Positions 45,392-54,948 of a DNA stretch of 64,000 nucleotides are shown in pieces. Made by a program: the position numbers and the translations under genes. The notes under the pieces were generated by a model. The model was not told where the DNA came from. It did not search any database and worked only from the letters and a program-made list of their open reading frames with translations. Location: assembly GCF_014192575.1 (NCBI RefSeq), contig NZ_JACHYC010000002.1:744001-808000 (forward strand), read 5' to 3'. Position 1 is the stretch's first letter, and every line of letters starts with the position of its first letter. The DNA comes from Variovorax sp. Sphag1AA (GTDB taxonomy: Bacteria; Pseudomonadota; Gammaproteobacteria; Burkholderiales; Burkholderiaceae_C).

Positions 45392-45981
45392 TTCTTGGCG
45401 GGCGCCTTTGCGGGCGCGGCCTTCGGTGCCGCCGCGCCACCGCCGGCCTGCGGATTGGTCGGTGCGCCGAGTGCCTTGGCGACGCTGCTGTCGAGCGCAA
45501 CCATCTTTGGCTCAATCGTTGCGCGTGTCTCGGCAACCAGCTTCTCGGTGAGCGCTTGCTGCAGCTTCGGATTGAGGTCCTGGTACTTCTTGCTCAGCGG
45601 CGAGCTGATCCAGGCCAGGAGCTGCTTCAGCTCGTCTTCGCTGAAGTTCTGTTCCATGATCGGGCCCAGAGCGCCCGGTGCGAGTTGCACTGCCTTGTCC
45701 CGCACGATCGGGTAGGCGTCATCGTAATACTTCTTGAGTTCGGCATCGGCCGCCTTTGCGGCTGCTTCGCGCTTCTCGGCCGGAACCTGCGTCTGCAGGT
45801 ACTGCGAGCCGGCCGCCGCGATCGGGGCGCTCGACTGCTCGACCAGGCCGCGCGCCAGGGATTCGATGCCGGGGCGCTGCAGATCGATGAACTGCTTCAC
45901 GAGCGCGGCCTTGTCCTGGGCCATGGCAAGCGAGCTACCGGCGAGCGCGACCGTCAGGATCGCGAGTTTCATTTTTTTCAC
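45388..45981 (-). CDS. DUF2059-type periplasmic protein
   Basis: The 197-residue protein has a signal peptide ([18 protein letters not shown]) and a helical DUF2059-like body: [40 protein letters not shown] and [21 protein letters not shown] Pro/Ala/Lys-rich tail ends it. The function of the family is unknown. It is fixed between gyrA and serC by 4-base overlaps on both sides, which implies co-expression with both. Confidence 0.85.
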   Translation of the reverse strand: MKKMKLAILTVALAGSSLAMAQDKAALVKQFIDLQRPGIESLARGLVEQSSAPIAAAGSQYLQTQVPAEKREAAAKAADAELKKYYDDAYPIVRDKAVQLAPGALGPIMEQNFSEDELKQLLAWISSPLSKKYQDLNPKLQQALTEKLVAETRATIEPKMVALDSSVAKALGAPTNPQAGGGAAAPKAAPAKAPAKK

Positions 45982-48626
45982 TGAGGATTCTCCGTTGAAG
46001 ATGTTGAGGAAGTGTCGTCGGCGCCGGAGTCGTTCTCGACGTTCGCGTCATTCTCGACGATGCGCTGCAGCCCGCTGAGCTTGGCGCCTTCGTCGAGTCC
46101 GATCAGCGTGACGCCTTGCGTCGCGCGACCGAGTTCGCGAATCTCGGCGACTCGGGTGCGCACCAGCACACCCTTGTCGGTGATGAGCATGATCTCGTCG
46201 TCGGTGTGGACGAGAGTCGCCGCAACCACCTTGCCGTTACGTTCACTTTGCTGAATGGCGATCATGCCCTTGGTTCCGCGGCCATGGCGGGTGTACTCGG
46301 TAATGCTTGTCCTTTTTCCGTAACCGTTTTCGGTGGCGGTGAGGACGCTTTGCTGCTCATCCTCAGCGACGAGCATCGCGATCACGCCTTGGCCATCCTC
46401 GAGGGTCATTCCGCGCACGCCGCGGGCGTTGCGGCCCATGGGGCGAACGTCGTTTTCGTCGAAGCGCACAGCCTTCCCGCCATCGGAGAACAGCATGACG
46501 TCGTGCGCCCCATCGGTCAGCGCGGCGCCGATCAGGTAATCGCCGGGATCGAGGTCGACCGCGATGATGCCGGCCTTGCGCGGATTGCTGAATTCGTCGA
46601 GCGCCGTCTTCTTCACGGTGCCCATGGACGTCGCCATGAACACGAACTGGTTGGCGGGGAAAGTGCGCTTCTCGCCGGTGAGCGGCAGGACGACGTTGAT
46701 CTTTTCGCCTTCCTGCAGCGGGAACATGTTGACGATCGGGCGACCGCGAGCGCCGCGTGAGCCGGCGGGCACCTCCCACACCTTGAGCCAGTAGAGGCGA
46801 CCGCGGTTCGAGAAGCACAGGATGTAGTCGTGCGTGTTCGCGATGAAGAGCTGGTCGATCCAGTCGTCTTCCTTGGTCGTCGTCGCCTGCTTGCCGCGTC
46901 CGCCGCGCTTCTGGGCGCGGTACTCGCCCAGCGGCTGGCTCTTGATGTAGCCGCCATGGGACAGGGTGACGACCATGTCGGTCGGCGTGATCAGGTCCTC
47001 GGTCGAGAGGTCGAAGGCGCTGTGCTCGATCTGGCTGCGTCGGGCGCCGAGCTTGCTCTGGCCGAATTCCTGCTTGATGGAGGTCAGCTCATCGCCAATG
47101 ATGATCGATACGCGCTCAGGCTTGGCGAGGATGTCGAGCAGATCGTCGATCTCTGCCATGACTTCCTTGTATTCGGCGACGATCTTGTCCTGCTCGAGAC
47201 CGGTCAGGCGCTGGAGGCGCATCTGCAGGATTTCCTGCGCCTGTGTGTCCGACAGCCTGTAGAGGCCGTTGGAGGCCAGGCCGAATTCGCGGTCCAGGCC
47301 GTCCGGCCGATAGTCGTCGGCGTTGACCACGCCGCCGTCGGCGCGCGTACGGGTGAGCATCTCGCGCACGAGCTTGCTGTCCCAGGCGCGAGTCATGAGT
47401 TCCGCCTTCGCGACCGGCGGGGTCGGCGCATTGCGGATGATCGCGATGAATTCGTCGATGTTGGCCAGGGCGACTGCGAGGCCTTCGAGCACGTGACCGC
47501 GTTCGCGTGCCTTGCGCAGCGTGAAGATGGTGCGCCGCGTCACGACCTCGCGGCGGTGCTGCAGGAAGACCTCGATCAGGTCCTTCAGGTTGCACAGCTT
47601 GGGCTGGCCGTCGACCAGCGCCACCATGTTGATGCCGAAGGTGTCTTGCAGCTGCGTCTGCTTATAGAGATTGTTCAGCACCACCTCGGGCACTTCGCCG
47701 CGCTTGAGCTCGATCACCAGGCGCATGCCCGACTTGTCGGATTCGTCCTGGATGTGGCTGATGCCCTCGATCTTCTTCTCGTGCACGAGCTCGGCCATGC
47801 GCTCCTGCAGCGTCTTCTTGTTGACCTGGTAGGGCAGCTCGTCGACGATGATCGCCTGCCGCTGGCCGCGGTCGATCTCCTCGAAGTGGCACTTGGCCCG
47901 CATCACGACCTTGCCGCGGCCGGTGCGGTAGCCCTCCTTGATGCCGTTGATGCCGTAGATGATCCCGGCGGTCGGGAAGTCCGGGGCCGGAACGATCTCC
48001 ATCAGGTCGTCGATGCCGGCGTCGGGGTGGCGCAGCAGGTGGAGGCAGGCGTCCACGACCTCGTTCAGGTTGTGCGGGGGAATATTGGTCGCCATGCCGA
48101 CGGCGATACCGCCAGCTCCATTGACCAGAAGATTCGGCAGTTTGCTCGGTAATACCAAAGGCTCTTTTTCAGAGCCGTCGTAATTCGGACCGAAATCGAC
48201 AGTTTCCTTGTCAATATCGGCGAGCATTTCGTGCGCAATTTTCGCCAGACGGATCTCGGTATATCGCATGGCTGCCGCCATATCGCCATCCACTGATCCG
48301 AAATTGCCTTGTCCGTCAACTAGCATGTGGCGCATCGAGAAGTTCTGCGCCAATCGGACGATCGTGTCGTAGACGGACTGATCACCGTGCGGGTGATACT
48401 TACCGATCACGTCACCCACAATACGCGCCGATTTCTTATATGGGCGGTTCCAGTCGTTGTTGAGTTCGTGCATCGCATACAACACGCGGCGATGCACCGG
48501 CTTGAGGCCGTCCCGGGCGTCGGGAAGGGCGCGCCCGACGATCACGCTCATGGCGTAATCGAGGTAGCTGCGACGCATTTCCTCTTCGAGGCTGATGGGG
48601 AGGGTTTCTTTGGCGAACGAGGTCAT
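45978..48626 (-). CDS. gyrA: DNA gyrase subunit A
   Basis: From the ATG at 48626 the product has 882 residues. It shows [20 protein letters not shown] at the start, the catalytic Tyr122 in [14 protein letters not shown], and the GyrA box QKRGGRG at the start of the C-terminal wrapping domain, followed by beta-pinwheel blades. In the quinolone-determining region the sequence is [13 protein letters not shown]: the position of E. coli Ser83 is Gln83, while Asp87 is kept. The frame is open to 48776, but that extra part has no family match. It diverges from ompA. Confidence 0.95.
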   Translation of the reverse strand: MTSFAKETLPISLEEEMRRSYLDYAMSVIVGRALPDARDGLKPVHRRVLYAMHELNNDWNRPYKKSARIVGDVIGKYHPHGDQSVYDTIVRLAQNFSMRHMLVDGQGNFGSVDGDMAAAMRYTEIRLAKIAHEMLADIDKETVDFGPNYDGSEKEPLVLPSKLPNLLVNGAGGIAVGMATNIPPHNLNEVVDACLHLLRHPDAGIDDLMEIVPAPDFPTAGIIYGINGIKEGYRTGRGKVVMRAKCHFEEIDRGQRQAIIVDELPYQVNKKTLQERMAELVHEKKIEGISHIQDESDKSGMRLVIELKRGEVPEVVLNNLYKQTQLQDTFGINMVALVDGQPKLCNLKDLIEVFLQHRREVVTRRTIFTLRKARERGHVLEGLAVALANIDEFIAIIRNAPTPPVAKAELMTRAWDSKLVREMLTRTRADGGVVNADDYRPDGLDREFGLASNGLYRLSDTQAQEILQMRLQRLTGLEQDKIVAEYKEVMAEIDDLLDILAKPERVSIIIGDELTSIKQEFGQSKLGARRSQIEHSAFDLSTEDLITPTDMVVTLSHGGYIKSQPLGEYRAQKRGGRGKQATTTKEDDWIDQLFIANTHDYILCFSNRGRLYWLKVWEVPAGSRGARGRPIVNMFPLQEGEKINVVLPLTGEKRTFPANQFVFMATSMGTVKKTALDEFSNPRKAGIIAVDLDPGDYLIGAALTDGAHDVMLFSDGGKAVRFDENDVRPMGRNARGVRGMTLEDGQGVIAMLVAEDEQQSVLTATENGYGKRTSITEYTRHGRGTKGMIAIQQSERNGKVVAATLVHTDDEIMLITDKGVLVRTRVAEIRELGRATQGVTLIGLDEGAKLSGLQRIVENDANVENDSGADDTSSTSSTENPQ

Positions 48627-48850
48627 GAACGGCGGTCTGACGGCAAGGAGGCGAAATTTTACGCTGTGGGCGGTGTCGCACCGCCGCAACACAAGGCCGG
48701 TATTCCGCCTCCGTCCTACGCTTCGGGGGCGTCTGGCGGCCTGTTTGCGAAAGACCCTATGGCACAATCGCCTCAACGTTTTGGGTGGTGGTCACTTAAA
48801 GCGTCCTTGATTCGCAGCGCGGCTGCGGCTTTTTCCCCAAGAGGAGAACC

Positions 48851-49498
48851 ATGAAGAAACTGAATAAAGTGGCGATGATGTTTGCAGTCGCTGCGCTCGC
48901 CACTGCCGCCGGCGCGCAGAACCGTGTCACCGCCGCGAACGGTGGTCCGGTGATCGACAACTGGCAAAACGGCACCGGCGAACTGGTTTGGAAGAACGGC
49001 ACCAATGAACTCTGCTGGCGCGATGCCAGCTGGACGCCGGCTACCGCCGCCGCTGGTTGCGATGGCGCTCTGGTTCCGCCGGCACCGGCTGCTGCAGCTC
49101 CCGCTCCCGCTCCGGCACCGGTTCCCCCGGCTGTCGCTGCTTCGAAGGTGACCTTCGCTGCTGACGCCTTCTTCGACTTCGACAAGTACGTCCTCAAGCC
49201 GGAAGGCCGCGCCAAGCTGGACGACCTCGTTTCGAAGATCAAGGACGTGAACCTCGAAGTGATCATCGCGGTTGGCCACACCGACTGGATCGGCACGAAG
49301 GAATACAACCAGAAGCTGTCGGTTCGCCGTGCTGAGGCCGTCAAGGCCTACCTGGTCTCGAAGGGCATCGAAAAGAACCGCGTGTACACCGAAGGCAAGG
49401 GCAAGACCCAGCCGATCGCTGACAACCGCACCGCCGAAGGCCGCGCGAAGAACCGCCGCGTGGAAATCGAAGTGGTGGGTACCCGCCCCAACAAGTGA
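48851..49498 (+). CDS. OmpA family outer-membrane / peptidoglycan-binding protein
   Basis: The 215-residue protein has a signal peptide (VAMMFAVAALATAAGAQ), a short domain of about 70 residues with two Cys (NELCWRDASW, AAAGCDGAL), a Pro/Ala linker, and a C-terminal OmpA-like domain: AFFDFDKYVLKPEGRAKLDD, VGHTDWIGTKEYNQKLSVRR and GRAKNRRVEIEV. The last domain binds peptidoglycan. There is no eight-stranded barrel, so it is a short form found in Burkholderiales. AGGAGAA precedes the ATG, and a strong terminator follows. It diverges from gyrA over a 224-base region. Confidence 0.93.
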   Translation: MKKLNKVAMMFAVAALATAAGAQNRVTAANGGPVIDNWQNGTGELVWKNGTNELCWRDASWTPATAAAGCDGALVPPAPAAAAPAPAPAPVPPAVAASKVTFAADAFFDFDKYVLKPEGRAKLDDLVSKIKDVNLEVIIAVGHTDWIGTKEYNQKLSVRRAEAVKAYLVSKGIEKNRVYTEGKGKTQPIADNRTAEGRAKNRRVEIEVVGTRPNK

Positions 49499-49517
49499 TT
49501 CGTCCGAATCGCTGATG

Positions 49518-49543
49518 AAACCCCGCCTCGGCGGGGTTTTTTT
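49518..49543 (+). terminator. Rho-independent terminator of ompA-family gene
   Basis: CCCCGC (49521-49526), loop CTCG, GCGGGG (49531-49536), followed by seven T and preceded by AAA. It lies 19 bases after the stop and separates the abundant outer-membrane protein from ubiG. Confidence 0.92.
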
Positions 49544-49597
49544 ATGCCTGTGCGTCCCGCGCAATGCCCTGAATTCGACCCGATTCATAATCAGCAC

Positions 49598-50317
49598 ATG
49601 ACCGATACCGTGAATGCCGATCCCGCCGAGCTGGCCAAATTTTCAGAGCTGGCACACCGTTGGTGGGATGTCGAAAGCGAATTCAGACCTCTGCACGAAA
49701 TTAACCCGCTGCGACTCGAGTGGATCGACGGCATAGCGCCGATTGCGGGGCGCAAGGTGCTCGACGTCGGCTGCGGCGGCGGGATTCTGGCGGACTCGAT
49801 GGCGCGAAAGGGTGCCGAGGTCCTGGGCATCGATCTGGCCGACAAGGCGCTCAAGGTCGCACAGCTTCACGCGCTGGAAGCCGGCACGCGGGGGGTGAAG
49901 TACCGAGCCGTCAGCGCCGAGGCGCTTGCTGCGGAGCAACCCGGGAGCTTTGACGTCGTCACCTGCATGGAGATGCTCGAGCACGTGCCTCAACCGGCGT
50001 CGGTTGTCAAGGCTTGCGCGGATTTGGTCAAGCCGGGAGGGTGGGTGTTCTTCTCGACCATCCATCGCAACCTCAAGTCGTTCCTGTTCGCGATCGTCGG
50101 CGCCGAATACGTGCTTGGTCTTCTGCCGCGAGGAACGCACGAATACCAGAAGCTGATCCGCCCGAGTGAGCTCGCCGCGTACTGCCGGGCTGCCGGGCTC
50201 GACCTTCGTCAGACTCGCGGTATGGAGCACAACCCGATCACGCGGCGCTACTGGCTGAGCGGCGACACCAGCGTGAACTACATGATCGCCACCCAAAAAC
50301 CGGTGCTGGTGCAGTGA
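49598..50317 (+). CDS. ubiG: Ubiquinone biosynthesis O-methyltransferase
   Basis: The 239-residue SAM-dependent enzyme shows the UbiG features [29 protein letters not shown] and SAM motif [20 protein letters not shown], then [20 protein letters not shown] and [20 protein letters not shown]. UbiG carries out both O-methylations in ubiquinone synthesis; ubiquinol is the substrate of the bo3 oxidase encoded earlier in the window. The ATG at 49598 gives the family start. It overlaps gph. Confidence 0.95.
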   Translation: MTDTVNADPAELAKFSELAHRWWDVESEFRPLHEINPLRLEWIDGIAPIAGRKVLDVGCGGGILADSMARKGAEVLGIDLADKALKVAQLHALEAGTRGVKYRAVSAEALAAEQPGSFDVVTCMEMLEHVPQPASVVKACADLVKPGGWVFFSTIHRNLKSFLFAIVGAEYVLGLLPRGTHEYQKLIRPSELAAYCRAAGLDLRQTRGMEHNPITRRYWLSGDTSVNYMIATQKPVLVQ

Positions 50318-50985
50318 TGGGCGGACGAAATACCCGAGCTGTCCTTTTCGACCTGGACGGCACGCTGATCGACAGCGCCCCCGATCTCGGCGCGGCTGCA
50401 GATCAGATGCGCGTCTCTCGCGGGCTTTCATCGCTGCCGATCGAGCGTTACCGCCCGATGGCCGGATCTGGTGCGCGGGGCATGCTGGGCATTGCCTTCG
50501 GAATCACCCCGGATGCACCTGAATTTGTCACCTTGCGCGAGGAGTTCTTTCTCAACTACGAGGCGAGGATGCTGCGCAATACGCAGGTCTTTTCCGGTGT
50601 TGCCGAACTCGTCGAGGCGCTGCGCGAACGAGGCCTGCAGTGGGGCGTGGTGACCAACAAGTCGGTTCGCTTCACCGATCCGCTCACGCGCGCGATTCCG
50701 TTGTTCGGCACAGCGGGCGCGATCATCAGCGGGGATACGACGCCCTATTCGAAGCCGCATCCTGAGCCGCTTTTCGAAGCTGCCCGGCGACTTGGCGTGG
50801 CGCCTGAAGCTTGCGTCTATGTCGGTGATGACGAGCGCGACATCCTGGCGGGTCGTGCGGCGGGCATGAAGACGATCGCCGCCACCTACGGATACATGGG
50901 CGAGCAGGCGGAAGTCGCGCGGTGGGACGCCGACGCAGCGATCGCGTCGCCCCTGGAGCTCTTGCAACTACTCGATCAGCCCTAA
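50317..50985 (+). CDS. gph: Phosphoglycolate phosphatase (HAD family)
   Basis: The 222-residue HAD hydrolase has motif I VLFDLDGTLIDSAPDLG, motif II WGVVTNKS, the Lys in SKPHPEPL and motif IV YVGDDERDILAGRAAGM. It hydrolyses 2-phosphoglycolate, which arises from DNA repair and oxidation. The ATG at 50317 overlaps the ubiG stop by one base (TGATG); a GTG at 50314 is an alternative. The 3' end contains the promoter of ssrA. Confidence 0.92.
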   Translation: MGGRNTRAVLFDLDGTLIDSAPDLGAAADQMRVSRGLSSLPIERYRPMAGSGARGMLGIAFGITPDAPEFVTLREEFFLNYEARMLRNTQVFSGVAELVEALRERGLQWGVVTNKSVRFTDPLTRAIPLFGTAGAIISGDTTPYSKPHPEPLFEAARRLGVAPEACVYVGDDERDILAGRAAGMKTIAATYGYMGEQAEVARWDADAAIASPLELLQLLDQP

Positions 50986-50988
50986 AAT
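50961..50988 (+). promoter_or_regulatory. Candidate sigma-70 promoter of ssrA
   Basis: TTGCAA (50962-50967) and TAAAAT (50983-50988) lie 15 bases apart, and the tmRNA 5' end at 50998 falls 10 bases after the -10 box. The promoter sits inside the last codons of gph. The spacer is shorter than the optimal 17. Confidence 0.45.
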
Positions 50989-50997
50989 GCGTCGCTT

Positions 50998-51385
50998 GGG
51001 GCTGCACTGGTTTCGACGTGGGTTCGGAATCGCAGCGGGGCATGTCGAGCTGAATGCGCTCGTTAAACAGATTCAAATAAACTAACTGCAAACGACGAAC
51101 GTTTCGCACTCGCTGCTTAATTGCCAGTGAGCTTTGCAACAGCACGCCGATGGGCTGGGCAAGGGGGTGAAGGAGCAATCCGACACCTCCCGGCTGCAAA
51201 GTTAATCTACATCGGCTGGCCTTGATCCGGGTACCTTGGGTCAAGGCGAGAACCAAGGGTACTGGCGGCCGGTGTAGCGTGCGACTGCGCGACACCGGTT
51301 GCGAGACTTAAATCAGACCGCTAAACATGTAGATCTGCGCGAAGAAGGCTTACGGACGGGGGTTCAAATCCCCCCAGCTCCACCA
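50998..51385 (+). ncRNA. ssrA: Transfer-messenger RNA (tmRNA)
   Basis: The 388-base RNA starts GGGGCTGCACTGGTTTCGAC and ends in a TTCAAATCC T-arm and CAGCTCCACCA, so its ends pair as a tRNA-Ala-like acceptor stem with G-U start. The resume codon GCA at 51088 opens the tag frame, which reads A-N-D-E-R-F-A-L-A-A with TAA at 51118-51120. The mature tag therefore is AANDERFALAA, the form known from beta-proteobacteria. tmRNA with SmpB rescues stalled ribosomes and marks the peptide for proteolysis. No integrated element abuts its 3' end. Confidence 0.97.
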
Positions 51386-51394
51386 CTCAATGCA

Positions 51395-51433
51395 ACCGGC
51401 GCCTATGGATGACCATCGGCGCCGGTCCTTTTT
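51395..51433 (+). terminator. Rho-independent terminator of ssrA
   Basis: ACCGGCGCC (51395-51403) pairs with GGCGCCGGT (51418-51426), followed by CCTTTTT. It lies 10 bases after the tmRNA 3' end and just before the gamma-glutamyltransferase gene. Confidence 0.85.
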
Positions 51434-51436
51434 GAC

Positions 51437-53173
51437 ATGAGACAACTTCGATGGAGCCCCGCGCTCCGCAAGGCGGTCAGCGCCGTTCTCGTTCTGGCTG
51501 CCGCTGCGCATGCAGATGCCGCTTCGCAGGCGCCGGTCGCCGCCGAAAACGGCATGGTTGTAAGTGCGCAGCATCTTGCTTCCAGAGTGGGAGTCGATGT
51601 TCTCAAGCGTGGTGGCAACGCCATCGATTCGGCGGTCGCGGTGGGCTATGCGCTGGCTGTGGTCTATCCGGCCGCAGGCAATCTCGGCGGCGGTGGCTTC
51701 ATGACCATCCAACTCGCCGATGGACGCAAGACCTTCCTGGACTTCCGCGAGAAAGCGCCGCTGGCGGCAACGCCCAACATGTTTCTCGACAAGGACGGCA
51801 ACGTCGTCCAGAACCTCAGCACTGTGGGCCATCTTGCGGTTGGTGTACCGGGAACCGTCTCGGGGCTCGAGTTAGCGCGCGAGAAGTACGGGACCATGGG
51901 GCGAGGTGCGCTGATTGCGCCCGCGATCGCGCTCGCCGAGAAAGGCTTCGTGCTCGACCAAAGCGATGTCGACACCCTGTCGACCGCTACTGACGATTTC
52001 CGAAACGACCCTGCTTCCGCAGCCATCTTCCTGAACAAGGGCGAGCCCTTTGCCGTCGGCCAGACACTGGTCCAGAAGGACTTGGCGAGAACGCTCAGGG
52101 CAGTGGCTCGCAACGGCGTGGATGGTTTCTACAAGGGCCCGGTAAGCGCGGCAATCGCGGCTTCGAGCAAGGCGGGCAACGGGCTCATCACGCAGGCCGA
52201 CCTCGATCAGTACAGCACCCGCGAACTCGCACCGGTCGAATGCGACTACCGCGGCTACCACGTGGTCTCGGCGCCGCCGCCGAGTTCGGGCGGGGTGGTG
52301 CTCTGCGAGATGCTCAACATCCTCGAGGGCTATCCGCTCAAGGAGCTGGGATTCCGTTCGGCCCAGGCGGTGCACTACCAGATAGAGGCGATGCGCCATG
52401 CGTATGCCGACCGCAACAGCTATCTTGGCGACCCCGATTTCGTCAGCAATCCCGTGCGCCGATTGATCGACAAGAGCTATGCCAGCGACATCCGCGCGGC
52501 CATCGATCCAGCTAAGGCCGGGGTCTCGGAGGAGATCAGACCGGGTGTTCCCCCGCACGAGGGAACCAACACCACGCACTATTCGATCGTCGATCGCTTC
52601 GGCAACGCCGTATCGGTGACCTACACCCTCAACGACTGGTTCGGCGCCAAGGTCACCGCGGGCGGCACCGGCGTGCTGCTCAACAACGAGATGGATGACT
52701 TCACCTCGAAGGTCGGCGCGCCGAACATGTATGGGCTGGTGCAGGGACAAGCCAATGCCATCGCGCCGGGCAAGCGACCGCTGAGCTCGATGACCCCGAC
52801 GATCCTGACAAAGGACGACAAGCCGGTCTTCGTCGTCGGAACGCCTGGGGGCAGCCGCATCACGACGGTGGTCCTGCACGCGATCCTCAATGTCGTCGAC
52901 TACGGCATGAACGCCCAAGAGGCGCTCGACGCACCGCGCTTCCACCAGCAGTGGCTGCCCGACGTGACGGAAGTGGAGAACTTCGCCCTGTCGCCGGACA
53001 CGCGCAAGATCCTGGTCGACATGGGACACAAGCTGGGTCCACCGCAGCCGCCCAACCATGCGGAGGCGATCATCGTGGGCGCACCCACGCTGGGCGGCGA
53101 GCCGGTCGGCAACAAGCGGTTCTATGGCGCGGATGATCCGCGCCGAAACAAGGGACTGGCCCTGGGGTACTGA
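51437..53173 (+). CDS. ggt: Gamma-glutamyltransferase
   Basis: The 578-residue enzyme has a signal peptide (VSAVLVLAAAAHADA) and the two-chain GGT architecture. AGNLGGGGFMTIQLADG and the substrate Arg in FLDFREKAPLAA lie in the large chain. The self-cleavage and nucleophile site Thr379 is in EGTNTTHYSIVD, and GKRPLSSMTPTI and GTPGGSRI are in the small chain. It breaks down glutathione and transfers gamma-glutamyl groups in the periplasm. The start lies right after the ssrA terminator; the stop overlaps the next start (TGATG). Confidence 0.95.
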   Translation: MRQLRWSPALRKAVSAVLVLAAAAHADAASQAPVAAENGMVVSAQHLASRVGVDVLKRGGNAIDSAVAVGYALAVVYPAAGNLGGGGFMTIQLADGRKTFLDFREKAPLAATPNMFLDKDGNVVQNLSTVGHLAVGVPGTVSGLELAREKYGTMGRGALIAPAIALAEKGFVLDQSDVDTLSTATDDFRNDPASAAIFLNKGEPFAVGQTLVQKDLARTLRAVARNGVDGFYKGPVSAAIAASSKAGNGLITQADLDQYSTRELAPVECDYRGYHVVSAPPPSSGGVVLCEMLNILEGYPLKELGFRSAQAVHYQIEAMRHAYADRNSYLGDPDFVSNPVRRLIDKSYASDIRAAIDPAKAGVSEEIRPGVPPHEGTNTTHYSIVDRFGNAVSVTYTLNDWFGAKVTAGGTGVLLNNEMDDFTSKVGAPNMYGLVQGQANAIAPGKRPLSSMTPTILTKDDKPVFVVGTPGGSRITTVVLHAILNVVDYGMNAQEALDAPRFHQQWLPDVTEVENFALSPDTRKILVDMGHKLGPPQPPNHAEAIIVGAPTLGGEPVGNKRFYGADDPRRNKGLALGY

Positions 53174-53931
53174 TGCACATCGACGAAATCCTTTACACGC
53201 AGGGCTTCGGGACGCGCCGGGTGTGCGCCGGGCTGATCCAGCAGGGGTATGTCGTCGTGGACGGCACGGCGGTCACGGACCCCGCCGAGGAATTCGAGAC
53301 CGCCGGGCTCCGATTCACCGTCCAGGGGACCGAGTGGGCGTACCACGAGAAGGCCTACGTGATGCTGCACAAGCCGGCCGGTACCGAGTGCTCGCAGAAG
53401 CCGTCGACCTATCCGAGCATCTACACCCTGCTGCCTCCGCCGCTGCGCCAGCGGCCGAACAAGGGTGCTGTGCAGGGTGTGCAGGCGATCGGCCGCCTGG
53501 ACCAGGACACGACAGGCCTGCTGCTCCTGACCGACGACGGCCAGTTCATCCACCGCATGGGGTCGCCGAGGCACCATGTGCCGAAGGTCTACGAAGTGAC
53601 GACGAAGCATCCGATCGACGCGAAGCAGGTGGAACGCCTGCTCGCCGGCGTGGTGCTCGACGACGATCCGAAGCCTGTGCGCGCCGCGGCCTGCGAGATC
53701 GCCGGGACTCATCACCTGAGCCTGACGCTCACCGAAGGCAAGTACCACCAGGTCAAGCGCATGCTGGCCGCCGTGGGAAATCGCGTCGAGGCGCTGCACC
53801 GCTCGCGGATCGGCGGGTTGACGCTCCCGGAGGACTTGGCGCCGGGTCAATGGCGCTGGCTTGACTTGGCTCAAGTCGAGGCCCTGCGAAACGCGCGCGC
53901 AAGTCAGCCAGCAGCAGGGGTCGATCGTTAA
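53173..53931 (+). CDS. RsuA-family pseudouridine synthase
   Basis: This 252-residue protein has a short S4-like N-terminus (MHIDEILYTQGFGTRRVCAG) and an RsuA/RluE/RluB catalytic domain. AIGRLDQDTTGLLLLTDDG (about residues 105-123) contains the catalytic Asp, and KTYEVT-like KVYEVTTKHP and EGKYHQVKRMLAAVGNRVEA follow. It isomerises one uridine in rRNA, most likely in 16S rRNA as RsuA does; the target base is inferred from the family only. Confidence 0.9.
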   Translation: MHIDEILYTQGFGTRRVCAGLIQQGYVVVDGTAVTDPAEEFETAGLRFTVQGTEWAYHEKAYVMLHKPAGTECSQKPSTYPSIYTLLPPPLRQRPNKGAVQGVQAIGRLDQDTTGLLLLTDDGQFIHRMGSPRHHVPKVYEVTTKHPIDAKQVERLLAGVVLDDDPKPVRAAACEIAGTHHLSLTLTEGKYHQVKRMLAAVGNRVEALHRSRIGGLTLPEDLAPGQWRWLDLAQVEALRNARASQPAAGVDR

Positions 53932-53961
53932 ACTCCGAACTCTTCTTTCGGAAATTTCCCC

Positions 53962-54948
53962 TTGCGTCTCACTTCCCATCTGACAGGCCGCCTTGCGGCC
54001 TTTTTGTTTGCTTGTGCGACGCTCGCGTCGCATGCCGCGGAGGCACCTCCCGTCTTCGTGCTGAACTCCCTCGATGCCACGGTGAGCGTGATCGATCCCG
54101 CCTCCTGGACCGAGAAGGTTCGCATCCCGACCGGCAAGGAGCCGCACCACCTCTATCTGTCCCCGGACGAGACGTCGCTGATCGTCGCGAACTCGGCTGG
54201 TGATTCGCTGACCTTCCTGAACCCGCGGACGGCCGAAGTGCAGCGCGTGGTCTACGGGATCATCGACCCCTACCACCTGCGCTTCTCGCCCGACATGAAG
54301 TGGTTCGTCACCGCGGGCAACCGCCTGAACCACGTCGATGTCTACCGCTGGGACGGCAAGGAGCCCAAGCTCGTCAAGCGCATCCCGACCGGCAAGACGC
54401 CGAGCCACATCTGGATCGACCCGCGCAGCACCACCGCCTACGTGACGATGCAGGACAGCGATGAGCTGATCGCCGTGGACCTTGCGACGCAGTCCATCCG
54501 CTGGCGGATGCCCACCGGCCCGATGCCGGCCGACATCTACGGCATCCATGACGGCAAGACCCTCCTGGTGGGCCTGACCGGCAGCGATGGTGTCCAGGTG
54601 TTCGACGTCGCGGGGCCTCAGCCCAAGCTGGTCGGCAAGCTGCCAACGGGCAAGGGCGCGCACGCGTTCCGGTCTGCGGGCGACGGGCGCAGCGTGTTCG
54701 TCAGCAACCGCGTGGCCAACACGATCAGCCGCATCGACATCGCAACCCTCAAGGTCACCGACACCTACGCGGTGCCCGGCGGTCCTGACTGCATGGACGT
54801 TTCCGCCGACGGCAAGACGCTGTACGTGACCTCGCGCTGGGCGAAGAAGCTCACCGTGGTCGATCTCGTCGGCAACAAGGTGCTGCGGCAGGTGAACGTC
54901 GGGCGCTCGCCGCACGGCGTCTGGACCCTCGACCATGCAAAGTCGTAA
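53962..54948 (+). CDS. YncE-like secreted beta-propeller protein
   Basis: The 328-residue protein has a signal peptide (RLAAFLFACATLASHA) and a seven-bladed YVTN-type propeller. Blades repeat the theme of VFVLNSLDATVSVIDPA, TAYVTMQDSDELIAVDLATQ, VFVSNRVANTISRIDIAT and LYVTSRWAKKLTVVDLVG. The function of these periplasmic proteins is not settled; some bind DNA or act with quinoproteins. The start is TTG at 53962. A terminator-like hairpin falls inside the signal codons, so the true start may be later. It overlaps the deacetylase gene by 14 bases. Confidence 0.8.
   Translation: MRLTSHLTGRLAAFLFACATLASHAAEAPPVFVLNSLDATVSVIDPASWTEKVRIPTGKEPHHLYLSPDETSLIVANSAGDSLTFLNPRTAEVQRVVYGIIDPYHLRFSPDMKWFVTAGNRLNHVDVYRWDGKEPKLVKRIPTGKTPSHIWIDPRSTTAYVTMQDSDELIAVDLATQSIRWRMPTGPMPADIYGIHDGKTLLVGLTGSDGVQVFDVAGPQPKLVGKLPTGKGAHAFRSAGDGRSVFVSNRVANTISRIDIATLKVTDTYAVPGGPDCMDVSADGKTLYVTSRWAKKLTVVDLVGNKVLRQVNVGRSPHGVWTLDHAKS
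53985..54005 (+). terminator. Terminator-like hairpin overlapping a signal-peptide coding region
   Basis: AGGCCGC (53985-53991), loop CTT, GCGGCCT (53995-54001), then TTTTTG. It is a well-formed intrinsic terminator for the pseudouridine synthase gene, 54 bases after its stop, but lies within codons 9-14 of the beta-propeller gene. It may act as an attenuator. Confidence 0.7.

Noticed and set aside
51386..51436. Phage or island attachment at the 3' end of ssrA
   Set aside because: tmRNA genes are common integration sites, but here a terminator and a housekeeping-type gene follow directly, with no integrase and no repeat of the tmRNA end in the window.
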